From Mytilus californianus (taxonomy: Eukaryota > Mollusca > Bivalvia > Mytilida > Mytilidae): a stretch of DNA of 64,000 bases. Below are positions 1 to 10,745 of the stretch, one piece after another. Each line of letters begins with the position of its first letter. The first letter of the stretch is position 1. Made by a program: the position numbers and the translations under genes. The stretch spans positions 47,123,278 through 47,187,277 of the forward strand of contig NW_026262701.1 in the NCBI RefSeq assembly GCF_021869535.1. Reading direction: 5' to 3'. The notes under the pieces are model-generated. The model did not search any database. It was not told the origin of the DNA and saw nothing but the letters and a program-made list of their open reading frames with translations.

Positions 1-308
1 ACTTCATCTGAACTTTGGTTGATAGTAGTCCCATTGGCAATCATACAACATCTCCTTATTTTGAAATGATAGATAACTCCAAATTTAGATATGACATCAT
101 TGATAATTAGATTCATCATACAAATTATGTCTATGTCTAATAAACTTATTGAAATGTTTATGTATAGAATGTTGTGCTCCATGCACTATGTTTTTGTTTA
201 TCTCAAACGTAGTAATAAAGTCTGGAATATAGATAACTAGATAACTATCAAGCTAGCCACATATGGTTTTTGATTGCATGAATATAATCTTAATCCCAAA
301 ATTCTTAC
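1..308. other. Intron after exon 20; repeat tail at the edge
   Basis: No exon seen. Bases 1-60 carry the 'cccattggcaatcat...acatctccttatttt' tail that recurs at 7655, 29050 (inverted), 31710 and 38920. It is a common dispersed repeat end. Confidence 0.5.
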
Positions 309-451
309 CCTGTTTGGATGATGGTGTTGTCCTTACTCCTGTGATAATTTCATATTGTGGATCAACTGGACATTCAGGTTTTTTACAACATGGATTTAAT
401 GGATCTTGAAGAAGATAGCATTTTGGTGGCAAATTTGTATAGTGGACACAC
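309..451 (-). CDS. Exon 20: VWC domain 5, second half (gene continues left)
   Basis: 143 nt, phase 2 to phase 1, with acceptor TATTTTTTTTAG and donor G|GTAAGAAT. Supplies KCVHYT, PKC, PCC and EC, then a short Thr/Ser spacer. The exon ends in phase 1, so further modules, a stop codon and the 3' UTR must lie beyond position 1. Confidence 0.9.
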
Positions 452-1823
452 CTAAAAAAAATAAAAAGAGCGATGTGACATTTACAGCGATTTATCTCAC
501 TAAATTATAAAGTGTGATAGATAAATGATTCAACATGATGAGGAATATCATACCCCTTTCCACTCAGGCAACCTAATAATGGTGTCTCTGATATGTTTCA
601 GGATAAAATAATAACTTAAATTCATTTTCATATGATAAATATGTAGCTGTATAACATCAAGACAAAGAAAAACAAATTTAACTGTGAGCAATTACTCACA
701 AATGATACCCCTGTTATAAGTTTTCATCAAACAGGAAGTTGATAAGTGAAAGATGTTAAAACTCAACCCCCAGTAAAGCAAGCTTACATGAAGTTTGATT
801 TCATATTTTAGATAGCCTTGATTTGTTGTTCTTTGAGAAAATGTGACCAATATTTGATACATGTCCATTATGTGTAAGAATGTATAAGTATTCAGTTAAT
901 AAGAAATGAATGAGGTACGCATCTAGAAAAGCATCTCACAGTAAAGCATGCTTTATACATAAAGCTTGTTATCAAATATATATTAAAGGTATCTCTTATT
1001 TTCAGTTCCTGAGAATCTAAGTGCCTGTGGGCACTAAAGGGTAAAGATTGCTTTAATTTATGAGTGGAAAGTAAAATTAAGCATTGCATTGTATAAAGCA
1101 TTGGTTGTAGTTGATACAACTACAATTATGGACAAAGGAAGATAACTCCAATTTTAAAGATTACTTAAACAATAACATCATTGATATTTTTAGAACAGAT
1201 ATTAGATTCCTGCACCTTGGAAAAGTTGTGTAATTTTCTTGACAAAGTATAACATCCTTTTATAACTTGAATATCTGAGTATATATTTCATTGATAAATT
1301 TCTTGAAATGTTCATGGATAGGATGTTTAGAATATTATGACCAATGCACTATATTTTGTGTATCTCAAAAGTAGTGACAAAGTTTGGAAGATTTAGATAT
1401 TAAGTCAGGATCATAGGGTTTTGATTGCATTTCATGCAATCTTTATCCAAAAATAAGACCAAATTTTATACATATGTTGTTATGTGTAAGAACATATAAG
1501 TATTTGGTAAACCGGAGTGGATAAGTATTGAATCTGAAAATGCATCAAACATTATAGAATGCTCACATAAAGCTTGATATCAAATTTCAGGTAGATCTGA
1601 TTTGTAGTTTACGAGAAAGGTAGTACCAACCTTCAAAAAGAAGAATTGAAGAATGGACGATCAGACGTAAATCAATATACCACTTTCATTTTTGAAGAGG
1701 GGGTATAAATAAATGTCAACATTTGACAACTTGATGTAAATTTAAAATCAAAAGCAAAACCGTGTATTCTAACAGAAAGAACAAAACATTCCATATGAAT
1801 ATTGAAAATGTCAGGGTACATAC
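452..1823. other. Intron between exons 19 and 20
   Basis: AT-rich intron with no additional exon found. Two diverged copies of a segment can be read, near 60-290 and 1140-1460 (shared 'gataactcca...ttagat' and 'atgcactat...ttttg' blocks), suggesting an old duplicated repeat. Confidence 0.4.
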
Positions 1824-1938
1824 TTTTCTACACATTTGTAATGACCTGTTATACCGTCATCACATATACAGTTATACTGACAGCCAACCTCCCAAGTCTC
1901 TCCTACGTTGTAACGTTTACCATTATAATCACAGAATC
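1824..1938 (-). CDS. Exon 19: VWC domain 5, first half
   Basis: 115 nt, phase 1 to phase 2, with acceptor GATACATTTCAG and donor AA|GTATGTAC. Codes for GFCDYNGKRY, a W before EVGC, YNCIC and YKC, the first five VWC cysteines. Confidence 0.92.
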
Positions 1939-2997
1939 CTGAAATGTATCACAAAATTAAAGTTGAGAAATTACATTTACTTTCTTGAATTAAATAAAAT
2001 GTACAAGAAATGTATAAAGTTTAATAGAAGCCTGTAATTACAGATGGTTAATCAGTGGAACAGGTAAGTAAATATAAATTGACTAAAGTAAATGGACACA
2101 AATGATGCCCCTGCTTGCATATAACATTATAAAGGGACATAACTCAAGATAAAAATTAGTTTCTATATTTATATATACATGTATATTTATTACAGCTTAT
2201 ATGAGGACAAAGTCTTCAATAACAATAACAAAACCAATAATAAAAATAATCAATATAAAAATGAATCCAAACTTTCAATTTAAGTTCATTTGCACAGAAA
2301 CTCATTCCGTTTTTTCTTGTTTTTCGTGTTTTTTGTGGTATTAATTTTCCATGAAACATCATAAAAAGGAATATGATTTCCTGCAATTTTGTATATCTGA
2401 TTTCCAACATGTAATATACGGCAGGTGTTTCCTGTGAAAGAGGTTGAATATTATATTTTTTTACATAAAAACTGATTCAACATGATCTTATAAGATAGGA
2501 AATAAATGCAAAATGAGTTTCAGGGGAAACTCACCTGATCATCAATGGATGGAGATTTTTGTAAATAAATATTAAAAACATAATGATATGTCAAGAATTC
2601 ATGGTTCAACTAAAATTCAAGCAAACTTAAATATTATGCAGAAATTACACAGTCTTAGTAAATTACACAGTCTTAGTTCAACTGTAATATGATTAAAATG
2701 GCTTACCGCTTACCAACAATTATGAGACATATGAGAATACAAAATATGTACTTTGTTTGAAGACTGTGGATTCATGTTATTCGTGGGATACTAATGTTTG
2801 AGGATTTTGTTGGTATAAATTAACCACAAATTTAAATGTTCAACGTAGTTCAAATAAGCGAAAAGATTTGTATGCAGACTTAAATGGCATATCCACTAAT
2901 TAAATATCTGTGATAAAAGAAAATTCCCAATCCACAAAAATTGGTTTTCACAACAATAAATGAATCCACAGTACATTATATAAAGTGCTAAACTAAC

Positions 2998-3275
2998 CTC
3001 CAGCAGACAATTTTCCAGGATCAACAGTGGGCGGTTGAGGTGTGGGAACTGTGTTTATCAAGGGAATATGTGCATTAGTATATCCCATGTTTTGGGTTGC
3101 TCCAGTCTTAGGGGAGACAACTGAGTATGTCAGTGAAGACTTTCCAAACGTTGGTAATGGTTGAGGTACTTTACCAAGATTTGCATCGTAGGTACATTTT
3201 GGAGCAGTACAGCAAGGATCATTTAGGTCGGTGCTCATTACACAGGTTGGTGACATGTTTGTGTATTTTGGACAT
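2998..3275 (-). CDS. Exon 18: VWC domain 4, second half, with Pro/Thr spacer
   Basis: 278 nt, phase 2 to phase 1, with acceptor AAATTTCAG and donor G|GTTAGTTT. Supplies RCPKYT, PTC, PCC and KC. A spacer of about 60 residues rich in P, T, S and G follows (GKVPQPLPTFGKSSL, VPTPQPPTVDPGK), probably extended and possibly O-glycosylated (inference). Confidence 0.9.
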
Positions 3276-3673
3276 CTGAAATTTAACATTTGTGTTGTTA
3301 ACACTATATTTTTTTGTTTCATCACCATTAATAACAATTATCCCAAAATTTTTCTGACATTTTGCATATTCTTGTGTAAAAAAAATATTTCTAGACCTCA
3401 TTATTTGATTATTGACTGAAGAAATAGACATTTTCAAATGTAGTCATCCTCTTTAGAGTATGGTTGGGATGTTTATAGAAAGATGCATGATTCAATATAA
3501 TTCAAAAGTGATGTTCAATAGTTTTTTTTTAAAACTAAATTTGAGATTAACAACAAACTATTATAAATAGGTCTAAATCTTTCAAGAAATAATAGCTATC
3601 TATATTATATCTTAAAAAATTCACATACCCATTTCTTCATGATTTACATTTACTCTTAACAGAAAAGACTTGC

Positions 3674-3788
3674 CTTTCCCTGCATGACAATTGGCCTTTG
3701 GAAGCATCTACACAAACACAGTATTTGGAACATCCAACCATCCATGCCTGATTTTGTGAATAGACTTGTCCATCATAAAGACATCCCG
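3674..3788 (-). CDS. Exon 17: VWC domain 4, first half (GC donor)
   Basis: 115 nt, phase 1 to phase 2, with acceptor ATTTATTTTACAG. Codes for GCLYDGQVY, a W before MVGC, KYCVC and LSC. The only donor that fits both the phase and the 115-nt length of its sister exons is AG|GCAAGTC, a GC-AG intron; no GT lies at that site. The start of this exon and its acceptor are duplicated at 5312-5373. Confidence 0.85.
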
Positions 3789-3827
3789 CTGTAAAATAAA
3801 TAATAAATGTGTACAATATATCCAAAA
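3766..3827 (-). repeat. 62-bp direct repeat, copy 1 (exon 17 start and its acceptor)
   Basis: This segment holds the first 23 coding bases of exon 17, its splice acceptor and part of the pyrimidine tract. It recurs with one mismatch at 5312-5373, on the far side of a pearl/HINE-like element. Confidence 0.9.
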
Positions 3828-5295
3828 TAAAATGCTCCGCTAGGGCGCAGCTTGATACGACCGCAGAGGTCGAACCCTGAACAGTTGGGGCAAGTATGGA
3901 CACAACATTCAAGCTTGATACAGCACTGAATTTGGATTGTAATTAAATATTTGACACAGCATAGGTTTCTCACACAGAATGAAAGTGGTCTAAGAACTTA
4001 AAATTTTTTAATTTACCTATTCAAACCATATCATTATTATTTGCTTTTATATATAAATCAGAAATAACCAATTTAAAATGGAAAATTTTAAAGAAAAAAA
4101 AGGAAAAAAAATCTCCCCAATTTTTTAAACCCCTTATGATTCATCACCCCCAAACTTAATCCCAGCTTTCCCTTTGTGGTATGGTACCTTGCAGTACAAT
4201 TTCAGAAGTATCCATACACTTGAACACAAGTTATTGTCTGGAAACTAGAAAAATGCTTGTTTTTTGGCCCCTTTTTGGCCCCAAATTCCTAAACGTTTAG
4301 GGCAATAACCCCCAAACTCAAACCCAGCTTTCCCTTTGTGATATGAAACCTTGCAGTACAATTTCATAAAGATCCATACACTTACACACAAGTTATTGTC
4401 CTGAAACTAGAAAAATGCTTGTTTTTTTGCCCTTTTATGGCCCCTAATTACTAAAATTTTGAGGGAATTACCCCCAAAATCAATCCCAGCCTTCCTTTTG
4501 TGGTATGGTACCTTGCAGTACAATTTCAGAGAGATCCATACATTTGAACACAAGTTATTGTCTGGAAACTAAAATACTTATTTTTGGCCCCTTTTTGGCC
4601 CCTTATTCCTACACTTTTTGGGCAATTACCCCCAAACTCAATTCCAGCTTTCCCTTTGTGATATGGAACCTTGTAGTACAATTTCATAAAGATCCATACA
4701 CTTACACACAAGTTGTTGTCATTAAACTAGAAAAATGCTTGTTTTTTGCCCCTTTTTGGCCCCTAATTCCTAAAATTTTGAGGCAATTACCCCCAAAATC
4801 AATCCCAGCATTCCCTTTGTGATATGGAACCTTGTGATACAATGTCAGAGAGATCCATACAGTTACACACAAGTTATTGTCACGAAACTAGAAAAATGCT
4901 TGTTTATTTGCCCCTTTTTGGCCCCTAATTCCTAAAATTTGGAGGCAATTACCCCCAAAATCAATCCCAGCATTCCCTTTGTGATATGGAACCTTGTGGT
5001 ACAATGTCAGAGAGATCCATACACTTACACACAAGTTATGTCTGTAAGTTACAAAAATGCTTATTTTTGGCCCCTTTTTGGCCATTAATTCCTTAACTGT
5101 GGGTACCATAACCCCCAAAATCAATCCCCACCTTCCTTTTGTGGTATTGAACCTTATGGTAAAATTTCATTGAGATCCATTCACTTAAACTAAAGTTAGA
5201 GTGCGAAAACTAATGTGTCTTCGGACGACGACGACGACGACGCCAACGTCATACCAATATACGACCACAAAAATTTTTTTGCGGTCATATAAAAA
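3828..5295 (+). mobile_element. Pearl/HINE-like non-autonomous element, copy A
   Basis: Starts with a block containing 'cttgatacgaccgcagaggt' and shares about 170 bp with copy B at 7857. The core is seven tandem units of about 160 bp (around 4135-5205). An (ACG)n microsatellite follows (5222-5242), then a terminal hairpin, 'atacgaccacaaaaa' pairing with 'ttttttgcggtcatat'. The outer 'atacgaccgca' block is roughly inverted at the end. This layout (leader, tandem core, microsatellite, terminal stem-loop) matches bivalve pearl-type Helentron-associated elements. Assignment is by architecture only. Confidence 0.6.
4135..5205. repeat. Tandem array, about 160-bp unit x 7
   Basis: The block 'cccccaaa..caatcccagc.ttccctttgtg' recurs near 4147, 4309, 4472, 4631, 4790, 4951 and 5110. 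Each is followed by 'gatccata.ac...acaagtta' and a 'cccctttttggcccc' run. All ORFs read here are repeat-derived. Confidence 0.9.
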
Positions 5296-5311
5296 TTGTA
5301 TAGATATGGCA

Positions 5312-5373
5312 TTGTCCATCATAAAGACATCCTGCTGTAAAATAAATAATAAATGTGTACAATATATCCAAAA
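5312..5373 (-). repeat. 62-bp direct repeat, copy 2 (decoy splice acceptor)
   Basis: Second copy of the exon 17 start, lying upstream in transcription order. It keeps TTTTACAG followed by the same start of exon (here CAGGATG). Reading on from this site reaches a stop within about 20 codons. Adjacent 'aattgtaNagatatggca' blocks at 5295 and 5375 make a short tandem duplication around it. Confidence 0.85.
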
Positions 5374-5890
5374 AAATTGTAAAGATATGGCATTGTCCAT
5401 ATTTGCCAAGTAAAACCCTCATAATTATTTGGATCAATAAATATAGATAAGATGATGCAAAATGGCATGATACAAGAAAGTTTCAATGAAATAAGGTTAT
5501 CTATTTTAAGAGAAGTTGCTGATAATAGATGATCACCCTTTTTTCATTCATATTGTTTGGTCTTTAGTTTTCTATGTTGTGTTTTGTAAACTGTTGTTTG
5601 TATCTTGTTTGTTTTTAGTTTTTTGCCATTATGTTGTCAGTTTGTTTTCAAAGTATAGTATCTTTAGTATCTTTTGCCTCTCTTTTACAACTTAGGAACA
5701 TCGATGTTTGCTACGGGAAACCCAAAAAACATACAGGTTAAAAAAGAGATGCACAATGCCATTAGATACTAAAGTGGAAGTGTCTGTGAAATGTTCGCCA
5801 AAACTCAAAACAATCATTATATTCCATTATTCTATGAATCAGAAGTGTAATACTGTAGTTTTATTATTGTATCACTGATGTAAAGTTTAC
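5374..5890. other. Intron sequence between element A and exon 16
   Basis: No exon or clear repeat structure seen, apart from a T-rich stretch (5530-5690) that resembles repeat tails elsewhere. Confidence 0.4.
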
Positions 5891-6129
5891 CAATTGTTGG
5901 TGGCATAATTCCTGTTCCTGAACCTCCTTGTTGCTGTCCAGGTATTGTGGGTATGGGGAACAAATTTGGATTTTGATTGATGATTTGAATTCCACCTCCA
6001 CCTCCAAGAGAAAAGCTGTTTGTAGCAGACGTCAGAAACACTCCATTTGTACACTGTATCTTTTGACAACATGCACCGTTTGGTGTTATACGATTACATC
6101 CTGATGGTAAATTTGTGTATGTGGGACAC
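5891..6129 (-). CDS. Exon 16: VWC domain 3, second half, with Gly/Pro/Asn spacer
   Basis: 239 nt, phase 2 to phase 1, with acceptor ATTTCTTTAG and donor G|GTAAACTT. Supplies TCPTYT, SGC, ACC and IQC. A low-complexity spacer of about 45 residues follows (LGGGGG, INQNPNLFPIP, GQQQGGSGTG), longer than after VWC1 or VWC2, and is probably a flexible hinge. Confidence 0.92.
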
Positions 6130-6857
6130 CTAAAGAAATGGAAAAATGGTAAAATTTATTGAAATGATTATTTTTTGTATTTTCTATTGATTTTCACATG
6201 AAAGTTGAAGGAATTGAAGTGGCACTCCCTACCACCAAGATATATAAATAGAATAAAAACAGGCATATGTATTTACAATAGAAGTGGTATTAGGACTAAG
6301 GTTAAACTATAAACAAGATTTTATGAAGATTAGCTAATCCGGCTTCCTGACTGTTTTGCATGGTTTCCTCATGGACAGGCTCTTTATAGTTCTACAGGAC
6401 CTTCATGAGGATTTTTAAAATTATCAACATATGATATAAAAATAAATTCCTTCCTCTGATATACATTATTGTATAGACATCTGTCTACTGTTGAATACAA
6501 TAAGTTGATCTCTAGATGTTTTTTTTAACAAACGTAAACATGGCCTAAAGAAATAAGACAAACAGATAAACAACAGTCCACAGAGAACGACAGAGAAAAC
6601 TTAAGATTCAACAACACAAACCCCTGCAATAACACATAATGAACTCAGCAGGTGCACCAAAAGGGTAAGCAGTTCCTGCCCAACTAGTGGCATGTGTCAT
6701 GTTATTCCTCTCAAGTAAAAATTTGGGAATTGTGATAAGTTGCATTTGGTAATTTTATAAGTGTGGGTTTCATATTTCACAATCCCAAATTTTTTTATCA
6801 GCAATATTTACACATATACTTGAAATTTTTGAAAATTATCATGTTTTACAAACTTAC

Positions 6858-6972
6858 GTGTTGACACATCTATAATAACCATATCTGGCATTTTCACAGG
6901 AACATCTCTCGTCACATTTTGGGGACCAAACTTGTCCCTGTTTATATGATGTTCCTTTGTATACACAACGAT
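6858..6972 (-). CDS. Exon 15: VWC domain 3, first half
   Basis: 115 nt, phase 1 to phase 2, with acceptor ATGTGTTTCAG and donor AC|GTAAGTTT. Codes for DRCVYKGTSYK, a W before SPKC, ERCSC and YYRC: VWC cysteines 1-5. Confidence 0.92.
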
Positions 6973-7408
6973 CTGAAACACATGATAACTGATACATCAA
7001 ATTTTGTAAGCAGACTGCATGGAAATTCAATTATATTTCAAAAGTGTCAAGTGTCTTTCATTCATCTATCCTGTATTTTGCAAATTTCAAAGAGAAATCC
7101 ACTTAACTTGTAACTTTTATCAATATCGTTAAAAAATGTTATTTTTGATGTTGTGAATTATTTTCCTTTAGAAAAAAAAATGCAAAAATGTATACATGGT
7201 AGGTTTTCTCAATAGATATTTTCATGAGAGTCCAGTGATCTGTCATTTTTGACTATAGTAATTAAAAATATTTTTTTTAAAGCAATCACTGCCTTATTTT
7301 ACCATATCAGGCTAGGTATCAAAATTCTTTTAGATTTTGATGATGATGCAATGATGAAGAATACACTCGCAGATAGAATCTGGCTGCATCATTGAACTCT
7401 ATTTTACA

Positions 7409-7745
7409 GCAGAATGCATTGAGTGTGTAGGTAAAGGTAATATCTTTGGTTAACTTGCTTGCAAGCTGAACCGTGAAGTCATTATTAGGTGAGGTAAACT
7501 ACCCTCCTTTAAGAGTAGACTAGTCTGACAGATAACCAATCTATATGTCTGTAGGACTAGTATACCTAACCTAATAATGACTTCACGGTTTAGCTAACAA
7601 GCAAGCTGTACCTTGACCTATAATTGTTTACTTTTATAAATTGTTACTTGGATGGAGAGTTGTCTCATTGGCACTCATACCACATCTTCCTATATCCAAC
7701 CTAATATTCTACCTTTATCTACACACTCAATGCATTCTACTCTAA
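7409..7745. repeat. Nested fold-back (inverted repeat in inverted repeat)
   Basis: Outer arms: 'gcagaatgcattgagtgtgt' near 7412 and its inverse near 7722-7742. Inner arms: 'aaccgtgaagtcattattag' near 7469 and its inverse near 7570-7590. The right arm also contains a common repeat tail ('ggatggagagttgtctcatt'). It lies in the intron between exons 14 and 15. Confidence 0.8.
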
Positions 7746-8029
7746 TGTTGAAATTTAAAAATTTCAATTATAAAAGTGTTCCAAACCTACCTATTTATTA
7801 TTTCATTTAGAAGTTATCACTTTAATTTGTTTTCTGATCTTTTCCAAAATACAATAAAATACTTCGCTGGGCGCAGCTTGATACGACCGCAGAGGTCGAA
7901 CCCTGAACAGTTGGGGCAAGTATGGACACAACATTCAAGCTTGATACAGCTCTGAATTTGGATTGTGATTAAATATTTGACACAGCATAGGTTTCTGACA
8001 CAGAAAGAATGTGGTCTAAGAACTTCAAT

Positions 8030-8885
8030 TTTTTTAATTTACATATTATGGTCCAATGTCCAAAATCAAAATACATGGTTAGATTCAGCATATCAAAGAA
8101 CCCCATATATTCAATTTTTGTTGAAATCAAACAAAGTTTAATTTTGGACCCCAACTTGGACAAACTTAAAAACTGGTCCCATAATCAAAAATCTAAACAC
8201 ATGTTTAGATTCAGCATATCAAAGTACCCCAAGAATTCAATTTTTGTTAAAATCAAACTAAGTTTAATTTTGGACCCTTTGGACCTTAATGTAGACCAAT
8301 TTAAAAAATGGGACCCAAAATTAAAAATCTAAAAACACGGTTAGATTTGGCATATCAAAGAACCCCAATAATTCAATTTTTGATGAAATCAAACAAAGTT
8401 TAATTTTGGACCCTTTTGACCACAATATGAACCAATTTGATAGCAGGCCCACAAATAAAAAATCTAAATACATGGTAAGATTCAGCATATCAAAGAACCC
8501 CATATATTCAATTTTTGTTGAAATCAAACAAAGTTTTATTTTGGACCTTAATGTAGACCAATCTAAAAAACGGGACCCAAAATTAAAAATCTAATTACAC
8601 GGTTAGATTTGGCATATCAAAGAACCCAAATAACTCAATTTTTGTTGAAATCAAACAAAGTTTAATTTTGGACCCCAATTTGGACCAACTTGAAAACTGG
8701 GCCAAAAATCAAAAATCTAAATACATGTTTAGATTCAGCATATCAAAGAACCCCATATATTCAATTTTTGTTAAAATCAAACAAAGTTTAATTTTGGACC
8801 CTTTGGACCTTAATGTAGACCAATTTGAAAACTGGACCCAAAATTAAAAATCTAAATACACGGTTAGATTTGACATAACAAATAA
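8030..8885. repeat. Tandem array, about 130-bp unit x 6-7
   Basis: Each unit contains 'agatt.(a/g)gcatatcaaaga' followed by 'ttcaatttttg' and 'aaatcaaac.aagtttaatt'. Copies begin near 8082, 8208, 8342, 8480, 8606 and 8731. Confidence 0.9.
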
Positions 8886-8956
8886 ATAAATGTGGTCAAA
8901 GATTTTACAAATCTAATGTGCCATACTGGTCTTCCTTTATAAATATGCATTTCTTT

Positions 8957-9165
8957 AAACATAATTTAAAAGCAGTGTAAGGGAAGTAACCAAAACGTTG
9001 TATTTGGATTACCTCCCTTACACTGTTTTAAATTATCTTAATTGTTCATTAACCATTACTTTATACATAATTTAAAAGCAGTGTAAGGGGGATAATTTCA
9101 ATGATGTATTTGATTTATCTCCCTTACACTGCTTTGTGTTTTAAATTATGTTTTGTACTAAAGTA
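8957..9165. repeat. Two tandem fold-back hairpins
   Basis: Each half has an arm 'aatttaaaagcagtgtaagg' and an inverted partner 'cccttacactg.tttaaatt'. The pair occurs twice in a row (about 8960-9037 and 9069-9160). Confidence 0.85.
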
Positions 9166-9787
9166 TTTGTCCATTAATGAGGACAACCTTGTTTTCCCCC
9201 CTTTTTTGCCCCAAATTCTTAAACGGTTTGAGCAATAACCCCCCAAAGCAAATCCTAACCATCCCTTTGTGGTATGGAAACTTGTAGTATAATTTCAGAG
9301 AGATCCATACACCGTTCCACAGTTATTGTCTGGAAACTAGAAAATGCTTATTTTTGGCCCCTTTTTGGCCCCTAATTCCTTAACTGTTGGTACCATAACC
9401 CCCAAAATCAATCCCCACCTTCCTTTTGTGGTATTGAACCTTATGGTAAAATTTCATAGAGATCCATTCACTTAAACTAAAGTTAGAGTGAGAAAACTAA
9501 TGCGTCTTCGGACGACGACGCCGGACGACGACGACGCCGGACGACGACGACGCCAACGTCATACCAATATACGACCACAAAAATTTTTTTGCCGTCGTAT
9601 AAAAATAACAGCATCATAAATATAATAATAATGAACATAATGATAATGACAATAATAATCATTACTACAATAAATCTTGTAACATACATATATATTGAGA
9701 GATTATCTATAGTTCTGAAAACAAGATGGAGTTTATCAAGGCTAATATTGACAGATATGATATGTCTCCAAAATAAAAATTTCTTAC

Positions 9788-9817
9788 CGTTTGTTCCTGA
9801 AGTTTGTGTGCTTGGAC
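9788..9817 (-). CDS. Exon 14: linker completing ShKT3
   Basis: 30 nt, phase 1-1, with acceptor TTCATGTTTTAG and donor G|GTAAGAAA. The first codon, split with exon 13, gives the last ShKT cysteine, followed by PSTQTSGTN. Skipping this exon would keep the frame but probably lose that cysteine. Confidence 0.8.
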
Positions 9818-10025
9818 CTAAAACATGAAAAAAAAAATTAAAGTTTATTTAGATACAGATGCATTGTTATATAACACTGATCATCAAATGTTGACTGCCT
9901 GTCCCAAGTCACTCTGGAGCCTGTAATTCAGTGGTTGTCATTTGTTGCTGTATATCATATTTATTTTTCAGAGGTACAGAAACGTTTTGTATATCCAAAT
10001 GAATATTATAAAAAATCTGGAAAAA

Positions 10026-10445
10026 CTAGAAGCTCTTAAGAGCCTGTGTAGCTCACCTAGGTCTATGTGCATCTTCAACAATGGACACTCTCCAACATTG
10101 TGGACTAGAATAGAATTCATGACAAAAATCTCTTTTTAGTTGATCTTGTATTGCTGATCATTTTTTCTGTTTACAGTTTCTCTCTATCTTCTTTAGTTTT
10201 TGCCAAAAACACAAACAAATTGCCATTTAAGAGCAATCACTCCTTTAAAGGCCATCCTAACGATTTGGCAACATTTGACTTATTTTGTTGATCATTTTTG
10301 CTATTCAAAGTGTCTATCTCATCTATCACTTAAAGTTTTTCAAGATAATAGGCAAAAACGTAAAATATTGGTAAAAGACATCACGAAAGAGCAAGAACTC
10401 CTTATGAGATTAATTATTGTGATGTTAGGAAAATCTGCATAAATA
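10026..10445 (+). repeat. Truncated dispersed repeat (start 'agagcctgtg..gctcacct')
   Basis: Bases 10026-10138 match, inverted, the end of the repeat at 32575-32703. The start motif is also at 33444, so the three belong to one family. The present copy has no recognisable far end. Confidence 0.55.
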
Positions 10446-10682
10446 TATATGTATCAGAATGTGAGTTCTTATTACTGTGATCCTCACCCAGTCACAATAT
10501 TATTTGCAATAATTTCTGAATTTACAGTTTAATTTAAGTACATATATTGTAGTACTACAACAACAACTAATCTATTTAGGTCATCTTTATCTTTGCAATT
10601 ATCACATTTTAATATCTTTTGTTAATCACAATCTTAACCCTAAGGTTGACTGGTGTAAATATAGATTCTACCACTGTATCAA

Positions 10683-10745
10683 GTGTGATACGATATTTAT
10701 CCACTCGAGACAACTAAAATTTCACTGTCGCGAGTGGATAAATAT
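10683..10745. repeat. Short perfect-arm palindrome
   Basis: Arms 'tacgatatttatccactcg' and its inverse pair over about 23 bases with one mismatch around a loop of under 20 bases. A 97-codon ORF that begins in the right arm (10734-11027) resembles no protein I know and is probably repeat sequence. Confidence 0.85.

Larger units (their letters stand above)
7857..9605 (+). mobile_element. Pearl/HINE-like non-autonomous element, copy B
   Basis: Same leader as copy A (block with 'gatacgaccgcagaggtcga') and same end: an interrupted (ACG)n/(CCGGACG)n tract at 9507-9553, then 'ccaacgtcataccaatatac' and a terminal hairpin. Its core differs. It has an array of about 126-138-bp units (8030-8885), a pair of fold-backs (8957-9165) and only about one and a half units of the copy A core (9185-9480). 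Shared ends with different cores suggest recombination or core replacement. Confidence 0.6.

Noticed and set aside
4505-5124. ORFs of 60-105 codons on both strands
   Set aside because: Lie wholly in the ~160-bp tandem core and repeat with it.
8009-8594. ORFs reading MVRFSISKNPIYSIFVEIKQ repeatedly
   Set aside because: Translations of the ~130-bp tandem array, not a protein repeat under any visible signal.
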